A DNA stretch of 23,344 bases from a virus. Below are positions 1 through 7,290 of this stretch, piece after piece (position 1 is the first letter of the stretch; each line of letters begins with the position of its first letter). The DNA is taken from IMG/VR virus record IMGVR_UViG_3300018040_000021, positions 1 to 23,344 of that record. The stretch is one strand, 5' to 3'. A program made the translations under genes and the position numbers. The notes beneath the pieces were generated by a model that saw only the letters and a program-made list of their open reading frames with translations, searched no databases and had not been told where the DNA came from.

Positions 1-2
1 CC

Positions 3-170
3 GTTATCGCCTTGGGGCTGTTTGCGGTCCGCTCCATGTTCTCTACGGGTAAGCGCGCGGCCTCGTCGGTGAGCAAAAAGGTGCGCAAGATTTCGAGGAT
101 TCCGGCGCAACGGCGGCAAGCAAGGGCGGCGAAACTCCGGGCGGAAGCGGCGCAACTGGAGGTGGCGTAA
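3..170 (+). CDS. C-terminal end of a small membrane protein (5' truncated by window edge)
   Basis: The open frame enters from the left edge and stops at TAA 168-170, giving 55 residues. The visible part starts with a hydrophobic stretch (VIALGLFAVRSMF), which looks like the end of a transmembrane helix, followed by a Lys/Arg/Ala-rich tail that would be cytoplasmic or DNA-facing. The stop overlaps the next start as TAATG, so the two genes are translationally coupled. Function is not recognisable. Confidence 0.6.
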   Translation, partial: VIALGLFAVRSMFSTGKRAASSVSKKVRKISRIPAQRRQARAAKLRAEAAQLEVA

Positions 171-361
171 TGCAGAACTGGCACAGATGGGTCTTGAGCA
201 TCGCGCTCGGCTTCCTGGGCGGGTTCTGCGCAGTCGCTCAGGCCGATTCCAAAGCCCCATGGCAAGATCCCTGGCCGTACACCAAGGGCGGCATGGTGGG
301 AGTGCTCCCGGCGATAGCGGCGCTCAAGATGACGCTCGAAAAGGGGGATGCTGCGAAGTGA
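170..361 (+). CDS. Small secreted or membrane-anchored protein, 63 aa
   Basis: ATG at 170 is preceded by a strong Shine-Dalgarno, GGAGGTG at 158-164. Residues 1-25 form a signal peptide or N-terminal membrane anchor: a basic/aromatic start (MQNWHRW), a hydrophobic core (VLSIALGFLGGFCAV) and an AQA site. The remainder is short, with an aromatic WQDPWPYTKGG patch and a hydrophobic VGVLPAIAAL segment that could be a second membrane helix. It overlaps the next gene by GTGA. No family is recognised; its place in a run of tiny membrane proteins suggests a virion-membrane or lysis-related role. Confidence 0.6.
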   Translation: MQNWHRWVLSIALGFLGGFCAVAQADSKAPWQDPWPYTKGGMVGVLPAIAALKMTLEKGDAAK

Positions 362-558
362 AGTTGCGTTTCTATATGTGGCTGGTCCTCTGGATGGCGA
401 AGCGGTGCGGTCCTGAAATCCGCAACACGATACTAGCGGCCCTGGACCGCAACAAGGCTGAAAGTTATGACTGCCACGTTGATCCGGCGGAAGTAAACAA
501 GTATGACAGAGCCATGGAACATCTGAAACAGCAACTCCGGGAGATTCAGTTCCTATGA
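358..558 (+). CDS. Small hypothetical protein, 66 aa, GTG start
   Basis: The likely start is GTG 358, which overlaps the previous TGA stop as GTGA; ATG 376 is an alternative. The protein begins with a hydrophobic/aromatic segment (KLRFYMWLVLWMAKRCG) that could lie on a membrane, followed by a charged helical region (NTILAALDRNKAES, AMEHLKQQLREIQFL) that is likely alpha helical. The next gene starts inside its stop codon as ATGA. No homologue is recognised. Confidence 0.5.
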   Translation: MKLRFYMWLVLWMAKRCGPEIRNTILAALDRNKAESYDCHVDPAEVNKYDRAMEHLKQQLREIQFL

Positions 559-677
559 CCGAGGGCGTTGTTCTTTATGGGCTTTGGTGCTTGGCGGGCG
601 CGACGTGTGCTTTCGCCTTACTGGGAATCGGCATGAGATCGGCAAAATACTTCCGATCTGAAGAGGATGCGCGATGA
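555..677 (+). CDS. Tiny single-pass membrane protein, 40 aa
   Basis: ATG 555 overlaps the upstream stop (ATGA) and the TGA at 675-677 overlaps the next ATG, so the frame fits exactly between two coupled genes. The product has one strong hydrophobic segment, about residues 4-26 (VVLYGLWCLAGATCAFALLG...), and a short basic then acidic tail (MRSAKYFRSEEDAR). This architecture resembles the small virion membrane proteins of membrane-containing phages or holin-like peptides; the sequence does not decide between them. Confidence 0.6.
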   Translation: MTEGVVLYGLWCLAGATCAFALLGIGMRSAKYFRSEEDAR

Positions 678-862
678 AAGACGCGTTGATTATCCTCGGC
701 GTCGGCGTTGCGGTGTATGGGGCGCTCGGCTACTATTCCGAATCTCAGTTAAACGCGGCGCTCGCTTCGTGTGGGGCCGGTACGCCGCTTGCAAACTGCC
801 CAGCCGCTCAAGCGGTACAGGCAAAATGGGCGCTGTTTTTGCCAAAGGCGGTGAGTTTATGA
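674..862 (+). CDS. Small membrane-anchored protein, 62 aa
   Basis: It starts at ATG 674 overlapping the upstream TGA and ends in TGA 860-862 overlapping the next ATG at 859. Residues 4-20 (ALIILGVGVAVYGALGY) form an N-terminal membrane helix; the rest is Ala-rich with two Cys (CGAGTPLANC) that could form a disulfide if the C-terminus is outside. Function is unknown. It is the last of a chain of coupled membrane peptides ahead of the large mosaic gene. Confidence 0.6.
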   Translation: MKDALIILGVGVAVYGALGYYSESQLNAALASCGAGTPLANCPAAQAVQAKWALFLPKAVSL

Positions 863-1953
863 AAACCCGCCGTAACATCTGGCCCTTCGGAACGAATCAA
901 CCTCTAGGCCCGCGCTCCTACGTCGTGAGGCGCCGTCCTGCGGGGCGTCCGGCGTCCACAAAAGCGGCGGCAAGGGCCGAACGCGAAAGCGCGGCGGAAC
1001 GCAAAGAGCGAACTTTAAGCGATCCTAATTTGGAAAAGAAACTGCGCGCCTGGTACGCCAAGGGCGGAACGTTAAACGAGTTCCTGAGCGCGAACCCCGG
1101 CACGTTCAACAACTTCTTCGATGAATCCTCCGAAGGCAAGAGCAAGATGTACCAGGGATACCGGATTTGGCCGGTGTTCGGAGGGTGGAAAACCTCACTG
1201 TCGGCCCTGGCAACGTTTGGAAGTGAACGGGAAGTCAAGCAGTTCATCGACACGTACTTTGCGCGAAGGAATCCCGCCGGCACGCGCGGCGAGTTTCAGC
1301 GTTGCGTCGATGCGGTCGCATCCAGGGGTGGGGCGTACGATCCGCGAGCGGTCTGCGCAGCCATGGAACGAAGGAAGTACGGGCAAAAGGAACTGACGCG
1401 GCGGTCTGTAGCTGGCCGCAAGGCGGCGAAGCGCAAAAGCCGCAACCCCGCTGCTGCCTCCGCTGCGGTCTATGAAGAGTTTCATGGTAGACCCTCTTCG
1501 GAGGAAGTGACCGTAATCGACAAACTGCATGTTCACGAGAATCTGGCCGGCCTGGGGAGCCTCCGCAAGATCGTCGCGGACTGCGTTGACGGGAAGCGGC
1601 ATGAAATCGTGGGCTTTGGAAAAGCAATCCTCTGCTCCAACGAGACGAAAAACCAGTTGTTCATCCGGGGCGGGGATCAGGCGTTAGATCTTGCGGAGTT
1701 CGGGATCTCGCGGCCTCACGAGTTGGAAACGATCGGCGTGGTGGTCGAAATCTGGTACTTCACCACGAAAGACCACTTGGGAAAAGAGGGCGGTACGGCG
1801 ATCTACTTCCACAAGGCCGGGGAAACGCGCACGTTTTCCGGCCGTACAAAGATGGCGGGCTATGGACCGGACCTCATCTACCGGGTCCGCGACAAGTTGC
1901 TTGAGTTCTCGGGCGGCACGTACGAAATTCGCGCGGAGGGTATCGACAAATGA
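859..1953 (+). CDS. Mosaic phage protein of RNP-separated small domains, 364 aa
   Basis: ATG 859 is chosen because it overlaps the upstream stop as ATGA; longer in-frame extension would run through the preceding gene. The protein reads as separate modules. Residues 1-55 are a basic, disordered-looking leader. Residues about 57-135 hold a compact unit containing YRIWPVFGGW and a helix ending FIDTYFA. After RNP at 137-139 comes a short unit with two Cys (C149, C166: FQRCVDAVASRGGAYDPRAVC), a motif I recall from many phage and metagenomic proteins. After a Lys/Arg linker and a second RNP at 195-197 comes the C-terminal domain (about 198-364, containing YEEFHGRP, LCSNETKNQLFIRGGDQ and HELETIG). 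These domains recur in phage genomes but have no assigned function known to me. It is coupled to the glycosyltransferase gene by ATGA. Confidence 0.7.
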   Translation: MKTRRNIWPFGTNQPLGPRSYVVRRRPAGRPASTKAAARAERESAAERKERTLSDPNLEKKLRAWYAKGGTLNEFLSANPGTFNNFFDESSEGKSKMYQGYRIWPVFGGWKTSLSALATFGSEREVKQFIDTYFARRNPAGTRGEFQRCVDAVASRGGAYDPRAVCAAMERRKYGQKELTRRSVAGRKAAKRKSRNPAAASAAVYEEFHGRPSSEEVTVIDKLHVHENLAGLGSLRKIVADCVDGKRHEIVGFGKAILCSNETKNQLFIRGGDQALDLAEFGISRPHELETIGVVVEIWYFTTKDHLGKEGGTAIYFHKAGETRTFSGRTKMAGYGPDLIYRVRDKLLEFSGGTYEIRAEGIDK

Positions 1954-3395
1954 AGCCGGTTTTTTCCTTGCTTCACGTTTCGGCGCGGCCTGACGGGTGG
2001 CGGGCTGCGTTTGAAGACTGGTGGATGCGCAAGGCCGATCATCCCGAAGCGATTGAGTACATCCTGTGCGTGGACGCGGGCGGGCCGTTTGAAAGTTTGA
2101 AAGTGCGCGACTCGATACCGTCTCCTGTTCGCCTGGTTTGGAACGAAGGCCGGAAATGCACGGTGGACGCCTGGAACACGGCTGCAAAGGCTTCGACGGG
2201 GCAAGTGCTCGTTGAGGTCGCGGACGATACATTCCCCTGCGAACACTGGGACACGCTGCTCCTAGAAGCAATCGGGGATCTCTCGAAAGAAGCCGCGGTA
2301 CATGTCGATTATCAAGACCCCTGGCCGTGGATCATGACGCACCCGATTCTCACCAGGGCCTATTACGAAAAGCCGGGGCGGGGCGGCTGCCGTCCGGGGG
2401 ACATTCTGTACCACGAGTACATCTCGGTGGGGTCGGATGACGATTTCACGGAGTACGCGACAAGAGACGGGGTGGTCATAGACTGCCGAAAAACCATCCA
2501 CTTCGAGCATCGGCATCCGCTGAACAAAACCGGCGCGACCTATGCCGATGGGGACGCGACCTACCAGCGGAGCAACCGGCAAGAGGCCTGGGCGGTGAAA
2601 GGACAGGTCATCGCCCGAAGACGGTTGAACGGGTACACCGATGCGCCGGGGCCTGCGGAGTTGAAGACGCTGGTGGTGATTACGCCCGGTTCTAATTTCT
2701 CGAGCGATTGGCTCTCGGAATACGATCAACTGTTTCATTATCTGTGGGGCCGGTTCGCTTTCGAGCGCATCTACTCCCAGAGCAACAATATCTATCAGGT
2801 CCGCGCGCAAGCGACCGTCGCGGCCTTGCAGCACGGCGTACCCGATTACGTTTTGTGGTTGGACTCGGACAATCCGCCCACGATTCAGGCATTCTCCCTT
2901 CTCATGGCGCAAATACAGGAGTCGGAACGCAAGACGGATGGGAAGTTGAGGCTTGGGGAGCTCCCCCCCATCAACATCATTGGGGCGTGGTACCGCTACC
3001 ACGGGCCGAATAAAGATCGGAGTTACATCGCGGCGGGGCGGTCCTTCGATTTGGAGGATTCGCAACTGAGGGAATCCGAAGTGCTCGCGCATCTTGAAAA
3101 CAACACGTTGATTCAGGATCTCGCGTTTATCGGGTTTGGAATGCTGCTCATGCGGGGTTCGGTGTTGGACGAACTGGGTCCGCAAGGCTTCTACCCGGTG
3201 TCGGTGACAAACGAGCGCGGATTTTTGACCGATGATGTGTCCTGGTGCTTCCGGGCGCGTCAGCGGGGGCATTTGATCTTCCTGCATCCGGGCGCGCATG
3301 TGGAGCATTTGAAACTCGCTCCAGTGGAGCCGGTACGCTCCAAAACGGTTTCGATTTCGCGGTCCAAAAAGCAACTTGAGGAGGTTGCATCATGA
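1950..3395 (+). CDS. Two-domain GT-A-type glycosyltransferase, 481 aa
   Basis: The protein likely transfers a nucleotide-activated sugar onto a surface or virion acceptor. It appears to contain two GT-A-like halves. The N-terminal half (about 1-210) begins with FSLLHVSARPDGW, has the strand-turn LCVDAGG and an acidic VEVADDTFP motif. The C-terminal half (about 228-481) begins LVVITPG and carries LWLDSDNPP, with D305 and D307 forming the DxD metal/nucleotide-sugar motif, then FIGFGMLLMRGSVLDEL and the late acidic/aromatic motif TDDVSWCFRARQRGH typical of phage GT-A enzymes. Residues 211-225 between the halves are encoded by a 45-bp segment that recurs at 17656-17700. The gene overlaps both neighbours by ATGA. 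Class is well supported; sugar and acceptor are unknown. Confidence 0.8.
   Translation: MKPVFSLLHVSARPDGWRAAFEDWWMRKADHPEAIEYILCVDAGGPFESLKVRDSIPSPVRLVWNEGRKCTVDAWNTAAKASTGQVLVEVADDTFPCEHWDTLLLEAIGDLSKEAAVHVDYQDPWPWIMTHPILTRAYYEKPGRGGCRPGDILYHEYISVGSDDDFTEYATRDGVVIDCRKTIHFEHRHPLNKTGATYADGDATYQRSNRQEAWAVKGQVIARRRLNGYTDAPGPAELKTLVVITPGSNFSSDWLSEYDQLFHYLWGRFAFERIYSQSNNIYQVRAQATVAALQHGVPDYVLWLDSDNPPTIQAFSLLMAQIQESERKTDGKLRLGELPPINIIGAWYRYHGPNKDRSYIAAGRSFDLEDSQLRESEVLAHLENNTLIQDLAFIGFGMLLMRGSVLDELGPQGFYPVSVTNERGFLTDDVSWCFRARQRGHLIFLHPGAHVEHLKLAPVEPVRSKTVSISRSKKQLEEVAS
2580..2624 (+). repeat. 45-bp dispersed repeat, copy A (within the glycosyltransferase linker)
   Basis: This 45-bp segment encodes the linker QEAWAVKGQVIARRR and recurs at 17656-17700 with one mismatch (Ala codon here, Gly codon there), read in the same frame. 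Because the residues fit the glycosyltransferase context on both sides, I infer this is the donor copy. Confidence 0.85.
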
Positions 3396-3844
3396 CGTTT
3401 GTACGAAAGATTTCGATTTTGGCGATTTTCGCCCTCTCGTTGGCGGTTGGGGTACTCTTCGGCCTCCATCAAGGGCTTCCGGTTCCGGCTTTGGTTGTGA
3501 CCTTTGGCGCGTGCCTCGGCTTGGCCGGTACCATCGTCGCCACGCCGGTCATCAACAACAACAACTACAAGTCCTGGACCATCACTTGTGCGGATGCCGA
3601 CACTACGGTAACCATCGCTCATGGATTCGGCACTTCGCCCGCCCTCGATTGCGCATGGATTCAATCGTATCTGGTGAACGGCGGCGGCACTACCACGGCG
3701 CTGGTGAGCCTGTGGGGTTGTCAGGTGGTGGGAACGGGCATCGTCCTGACGAAAGAGAACCTGGCCGGATCGGGCGGTACGACGGCGGGCACTTCGGTTG
3801 TCGCCAAACTCTTCGCCTGGCGTCCGCATTCGGCGGCTCAGTAA
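3392..3844 (+). CDS. Membrane-anchored beta-rich protein, 150 aa
   Basis: ATG 3392 overlaps the glycosyltransferase stop, and an upstream GAGGAGG at 3378-3384 supplies a good ribosome binding site. Residues about 7-52 contain two hydrophobic segments (ILAIFALSLAVGVLFGL and ALVVTFGACLGLAGTIVA). The rest (NNNNYKSWTITCADADTTVTIAHGFG...) is a Thr/Val/Gly-rich beta domain likely displayed outside the membrane. It opens the putative structural module, just before the basic membrane protein and the capsid-like gene. Family is not recognised; a virion membrane or spike-base component is plausible. Confidence 0.6.
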   Translation: MTFVRKISILAIFALSLAVGVLFGLHQGLPVPALVVTFGACLGLAGTIVATPVINNNNYKSWTITCADADTTVTIAHGFGTSPALDCAWIQSYLVNGGGTTTALVSLWGCQVVGTGIVLTKENLAGSGGTTAGTSVVAKLFAWRPHSAAQ

Positions 3845-3881
3845 GGGGTCGCGCGCTGTACCCCTTGTGAGGGGATGACTT

Positions 3882-4769
3882 ATGGCTTATACGGAGCGCG
3901 TCACAACGATTCAGAACCCGGCTTCCGTCCGGAAAAGGAGAGGTATGGCAAAAGCAAAGCGCATGACGCTCAAGCAGAAACTACACTTCGGGAGCAAGCG
4001 CCAGCGCGCCTCTGCGAAACAGGCCCTCTCCCGAAAACGCCACACAAAGGCCCGCAGACACAACGCGGCGCCTCGCAAAAGATCGGTTTCGAGACGGCGA
4101 ACCCAAGTCGCCGCTCATCGCCCGCGCACTCGCAAGAACATGGGCGAAGTGGTTTACGTGCTTGGGGCAAATCCAGCGAAAAGGAGAAAGTCAATGGCAA
4201 AAACGAAGACCGTCCGGCATCGTGCTGGAAAGCGTAACGCCGGACGGCGCAAGAACACGGGGCGGCGGCGGAATCCCGTCATGGCGGCGCGCCGTCATCA
4301 TCGCCGGAGGAATCCGGGCGGCATCGACGTAATGGGGTACGTGAAGGCGGGCGCATCCGTCATCGCCGGGGCGGTCGGATCAAAGGCTGTCACTCAAGCG
4401 GTGCTGGCGACGAGCAATACGGGGGTTATGGGGTATGCGGGGAACGCCGTGGCAACCGTGGCTCTTGGATGGGCGGCTCATGCGGCTTTTCGAGACAAGC
4501 TCATCTCGCAAATGGTGGTCGCGGGCGGCATCGCGCAAATCATCGTGCGAATCATCACGGACCTGACGCCCTACGGCACGTACCTTTCCGGAACCGGGGT
4601 TGGCGACTACCAGACCGGGTGGAACTTCGTGTGGCCGCAACGGGTCACTCCGGGGTATCCGCCGCGGGGCCTGGTCGTTCCTCCTGGTTGGGGCGGCGCC
4701 GCCGCTCCTATGGCCGTGGTCACGCACTCTCCCGCGGGTAAGGGGGTCGGCGCTTACGACTGGAATTAA
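3882..4769 (+). CDS. Arg/Lys-rich membrane protein with nested starts, 295 aa
   Basis: Residues 1-145 are extremely basic and low in complexity (KRRGMAKAKRMTLKQK, RKRHTKARRH, GRRRNPVMAARRHHRRRNPGG), a composition suited to binding DNA or RNA. Residues about 148-230 contain hydrophobic helices (VKAGASVIAGAVGSKAVTQAVL, VATVALGWAAHAAF, MVVAGGIAQIIVRIITDL), and the C-terminus is Gly/Pro-rich. RNP occurs at 130-132 and 143-145. Three in-frame starts carry credible ribosome binding sites: 3882, 3945 (AAGGAGAGGT just upstream) and 4194 (AAGGAG at 4181-4186, followed by MAKTKT resembling MAKAKR at the second start), so shorter isoforms are likely. A role linking packaged DNA to a virion membrane is a reasonable inference but not proven. 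Confidence 0.65.
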   Translation: MAYTERVTTIQNPASVRKRRGMAKAKRMTLKQKLHFGSKRQRASAKQALSRKRHTKARRHNAAPRKRSVSRRRTQVAAHRPRTRKNMGEVVYVLGANPAKRRKSMAKTKTVRHRAGKRNAGRRKNTGRRRNPVMAARRHHRRRNPGGIDVMGYVKAGASVIAGAVGSKAVTQAVLATSNTGVMGYAGNAVATVALGWAAHAAFRDKLISQMVVAGGIAQIIVRIITDLTPYGTYLSGTGVGDYQTGWNFVWPQRVTPGYPPRGLVVPPGWGGAAAPMAVVTHSPAGKGVGAYDWN

Positions 4770-4795
4770 GGCCGCTGCTGCGCGTAGCGGCTTGC

Positions 4796-4846
4796 GGGGC
4801 GCCGTTGATTAACGAACCGCGGCGCCCCATGACGACACTGTTTTTT
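4796..4846 (+). terminator. Strong hairpin with distal T-run upstream of the capsid-like gene
   Basis: GGGGCGCCG (4796-4804) pairs perfectly with CGGCGCCCC (4820-4828) around a 15-nt loop; a T6 run follows at 4841-4846, about 12 nt after the stem. The gap is too long for a textbook intrinsic terminator, so it may be a partial terminator, an attenuator, or a 5' processing/stability element for the next mRNA. It lies in the 122-nt gap between the basic membrane protein and the capsid-like gene. Confidence 0.5.
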
Positions 4847-4891
4847 ATGGTTGGGCGATCCTTTTGAGGGGTCCAACAAGGAGTTTTCACA

Positions 4892-5641
4892 ATGTCTCCG
4901 ACAGCAGCACAAGGAACAATCGGCAAGCAGATGCCGTCGCTCGTCCCCGGCGGGCAGGTGGACATGAACTCGCTCATCGGCAACATCAAGGATGCGATTA
5001 CGGGCAATTACTACTCGACCGTCAAACTGGCGGCGGGTACGACTCTGGCGGCGTTCTACAACCTGTTCAATGCGGGTTTGGGACAGCCCGATCCGTATCC
5101 GCTCTCGACCGTTACGGGCGCGGCGCCCATTTTGACGAAGGTCGAAACCAACGTTTTGGTCGCGGCCAACTTCGGGTTGACGCCTCCCTACGACATCGTC
5201 ATCGACTCGGTGGGCGTGTACGTCCATCCATTCGTGTCCAAAAACGATCTGGACATTCTGACGCTGTACAGCTACTTCGAGTTCGCCATCCTCGGCAAAG
5301 TCCAGTGGGATGGGAAACTCGAAAGCTACCCCGCCGGCATGGGGTATTCGGGATTCTCGACCCAGACGAACGAGTCCGGGTGGCAGATGGGCAACCCCGA
5401 TCCCAACGCGAAAAAGCGCTTTGGGCACTTTGGCAAGTACCTGAGCCCCAATCTCACCTTCTCCTGGCCGATCTATTTCCCGCCCACTAGCGGGCCGGTC
5501 GGCGGCACGTATCCGCCCACGGCGGCGTCGGGCACGCCGGCGGCGGCCACTCTCAGCGCCTACGCGAATACCCCGACGCCGGGGCATGGCGCCTGGATTC
5601 GCGGGCACATGTTCGGCATTCTGGGCCGGCCCGTTTCCTAA
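4892..5641 (+). CDS. Putative major structural (capsid-like) protein, 249 aa
   Basis: The start has one of the best ribosome binding sites of the window (AAGGAG, 4879-4884) behind a leader with a strong hairpin, both fitting a highly expressed gene. The protein has a mainly beta composition (TNVLVAANFGLTPPYDIVID, GVYVHPF, LTLYSYFEFAILGKVQWDG), Pro/Gly turns and few Cys or charged clusters, ending GAWIRGHMFGILGRPVS. There is no HK97-type signature, no scaffold-protease and no coiled-coil delta domain. Length is in the range of single-jelly-roll capsid proteins of small tailless viruses, but I cannot assign a fold from sequence alone. Its position first in a series of beta-rich proteins makes it the best candidate for the main shell protein. 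Confidence 0.5.
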   Translation: MSPTAAQGTIGKQMPSLVPGGQVDMNSLIGNIKDAITGNYYSTVKLAAGTTLAAFYNLFNAGLGQPDPYPLSTVTGAAPILTKVETNVLVAANFGLTPPYDIVIDSVGVYVHPFVSKNDLDILTLYSYFEFAILGKVQWDGKLESYPAGMGYSGFSTQTNESGWQMGNPDPNAKKRFGHFGKYLSPNLTFSWPIYFPPTSGPVGGTYPPTAASGTPAAATLSAYANTPTPGHGAWIRGHMFGILGRPVS

Positions 5642-5731
5642 ACTGGCGGTTGGTTGGCTGTCTGCCGTTCGGATGGGGCCGCGCTTTCGAGTGCGGCCCT
5701 TCCGGGCTTGTCTACTGTGGAAAGGGAAGCC

Positions 5732-5899
5732 ATGGATCCGAATCACATACTCGCCCCGTGGGGGGATGCGTACCAGACGCCGTGCTCGTGCGGCGGCGCT
5801 TCCGCGTCGGCATGGATCGCGGAGCATCCGTGGCTTTCCCTTGCCATTGCCGCGGCGGTGGCGTACCTGCTCTTTTCGGAGGGTGAAGGTGCCCGATGA
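5732..5899 (+). CDS. Small single-pass membrane protein, 55 aa
   Basis: ATG 5732 is chosen over a longer frame beginning at 5654 because AAGGGAAG sits just upstream and the upstream extension looks noncoding. The product has CSCGG near residues 19-23, then one membrane helix (WLSLAIAAAVAYLLF) and a short acidic end. It overlaps the next gene by 11 nt. It looks like another small virion or lysis membrane protein. Confidence 0.55.
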   Translation: MDPNHILAPWGDAYQTPCSCGGASASAWIAEHPWLSLAIAAAVAYLLFSEGEGAR

Positions 5900-6110
5900 C
5901 CCTGAAGTTTCCTTGCGGTTCTATATTGAGCGGATCATCGACGAGCGGCATAAGCTCTATCAAGCGCAATTCGCGGAAAGCGAAAAGCGCGTCATGTTGG
6001 CGCTGGAGGCAAAGGCCAAGGACTCTACCGATGCGCAATGGTCGATAGGCACGGTTCTTTCTATCCTGGTGGCATTGATCGCGTTGGCGGCGGTGATTTT
6101 CAAACGGTGA
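5889..6110 (+). CDS. Coiled-coil plus C-terminal membrane helix protein, 73 aa
   Basis: GTG 5889 is the most likely start, overlapping the previous gene. Residues 8-48 are a charged amphipathic helix (YIERIIDERHKLYQAQFAES, EKRVMLALEAKAKD) and residues about 53-70 are one membrane helix (IGTVLSILVALIALAAVIF) ending KR. A helix ending in a tail anchor is common in phage membrane proteins, including some holin partners. Together with the next gene, which has the reverse order (membrane helix then coiled coil), it may form a complex. Confidence 0.6.
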   Translation: MPDDPEVSLRFYIERIIDERHKLYQAQFAESEKRVMLALEAKAKDSTDAQWSIGTVLSILVALIALAAVIFKR

Positions 6111-6114
6111 AACG

Positions 6115-6336
6115 ATGAACCTCAACGATTGGGCGGCGGTGGCTTCCTTGGTGGCTTCGGTGGTCGCGTTATTCGCCGTTCTGCGGGGTTCCTTCATCGT
6201 GGGAAAGATTTATCAGCAGTTTGAAACCGTGCTTGAAGACGTTGCGGACCTGAAAAAACATCGGACGCAGTTCGACGAACAGCTGACAAAACTGCTGGCG
6301 CGGTGTAAGATGTGTTTGGATGAGGGAGCGGACTAG
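6115..6336 (+). CDS. N-terminal membrane helix plus coiled coil protein, 73 aa
   Basis: ATG 6115 starts 5 nt after the previous stop, with GTGAAACG just upstream as a weak ribosome site. Residues 6-24 are hydrophobic (WAAVASLVASVVALFAVL); residues 30-66 are a likely coiled coil (IYQQFETVLEDVADLKKH, FDEQLTKLLARC). Two Cys occur in the tail (CKMC). It mirrors the topology of its upstream neighbour. Function is unknown; a virion membrane or lysis complex is possible. Confidence 0.6.
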   Translation: MNLNDWAAVASLVASVVALFAVLRGSFIVGKIYQQFETVLEDVADLKKHRTQFDEQLTKLLARCKMCLDEGAD

Positions 6337-7290
6337 ATGACAAGCGCCATGCTGCACCAGGCCGATGTGGTCCTTTCGCGCTGTGGCCGGCCTCTGCCTC
6401 CGTTTCCGGGCGTTCGCGTCGTTCCCATCCCCGAGTCGTTCAAGCTCTGGGCGACGTTTCCTGCGTCTCCCTTTACGAATCAATCGACCGTTCCAACGCA
6501 GATCACCGGCGACACCACCTGGATGCTGCGCGCGATCTCCTCTTACGTCACTGCGCCGGTGGGGATCTCGCTCAACTTCCAGTTCCCCGATGGCAAATTT
6601 CTGCTGCATGACATTTCGGACATCCGGGCAATCGCGGGGTACGGTTCCTGGAAATATCCGCTAACGAAAGAGCGGGCTTGTCCTCCCGGTACCAAGATCG
6701 TGGCGACGGCGTATGATTCGACGCCTGCCACCGCGCAAGCTGTCCCGCTGCTTCTCGAAGGGGCTTACTATTTTCACGTCAAAGATGCGGGGGGCTCGAA
6801 GGCGCTTTCTTTGGTTTCTTCCTTGCCCCGCTACACTCCTGGCGACAATCAAAACATCCTGGCGCCCTGCTGGCAGTTCGGGCAAGGGCCGCAAACACCC
6901 GAAGGGTATCAGGACGATCCGGGCGGGTTCACCTATTCGTCCTTGCAACAGGCGATTGACGTTGGTTCTACCACGGCGAAAAACGCCACGCTCGAAGTCC
7001 AAATCGAGACGGCCTCGGATTTCGTTGTGCGAAATCTCTGGTTCGCAGTCTCCTCGGATGTGACGGCTACGGGAAACGTGCTGGTCAAGGTCCGGTCGTC
7101 AAAAGGCTATGCCCTGACGGACGATTACGTGCTCTACAACCTCATCAACGGCGTGCCCCAAGTGAAAGACTGGAATCTGAAGGCGGGGGACGCCATCGTT
7201 GTGGATCTGGCCCTGGTGGATTACTCAGGCACGGGCAACGTGTACGTGCAAGTCTTCGCAAACGGCGCGAAGCGGAGGAAAGCGGCGTGA
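6337..7290 (+). CDS. Tandem beta-sandwich structural protein, 317 aa
   Basis: ATG 6337 directly follows the previous stop. The protein appears to contain two repeats of one beta-sandwich pattern. Repeat 1 (about 53-150) runs from TGDTTWMLRAISSYV through a central Phe/Pro strand set to ACPPGTKIVATAY and LLLEGAYYFHV. Repeat 2 (about 222-315) runs from ETASDFVVRNLWFAV through LKAGDAIVVDLALVDY to GNVYVQVFANGAKR. The same signature (acidic-Asp-aromatic, strand with Arg, CP-G-S/T, final beta strand) is found in the genes at 7287, 7744 and 14256, so this is a paralogous family. A two-domain jelly-roll-like capsid or vertex protein is my inference; a tail-associated adhesin is the alternative. Confidence 0.55.
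   Translation: MTSAMLHQADVVLSRCGRPLPPFPGVRVVPIPESFKLWATFPASPFTNQSTVPTQITGDTTWMLRAISSYVTAPVGISLNFQFPDGKFLLHDISDIRAIAGYGSWKYPLTKERACPPGTKIVATAYDSTPATAQAVPLLLEGAYYFHVKDAGGSKALSLVSSLPRYTPGDNQNILAPCWQFGQGPQTPEGYQDDPGGFTYSSLQQAIDVGSTTAKNATLEVQIETASDFVVRNLWFAVSSDVTATGNVLVKVRSSKGYALTDDYVLYNLINGVPQVKDWNLKAGDAIVVDLALVDYSGTGNVYVQVFANGAKRRKAA

Noticed and set aside
1684-2271. Minus-strand frame over the junction of the mosaic and glycosyltransferase genes
   Set aside because: It crosses two well-supported coupled genes and reads as Arg/Pro-rich antisense.
2262-3374. Long minus-strand open frame opposite the glycosyltransferase
   Set aside because: It lacks a start signal and mirrors the codon pattern of the strongly supported glycosyltransferase; a shadow frame of GC-rich DNA.
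4766-5827. Long minus-strand open frame opposite the capsid-like gene
   Set aside because: Its Arg-rich composition is typical of antisense frames in GC-rich genes and it has no ribosome site or overlap logic.
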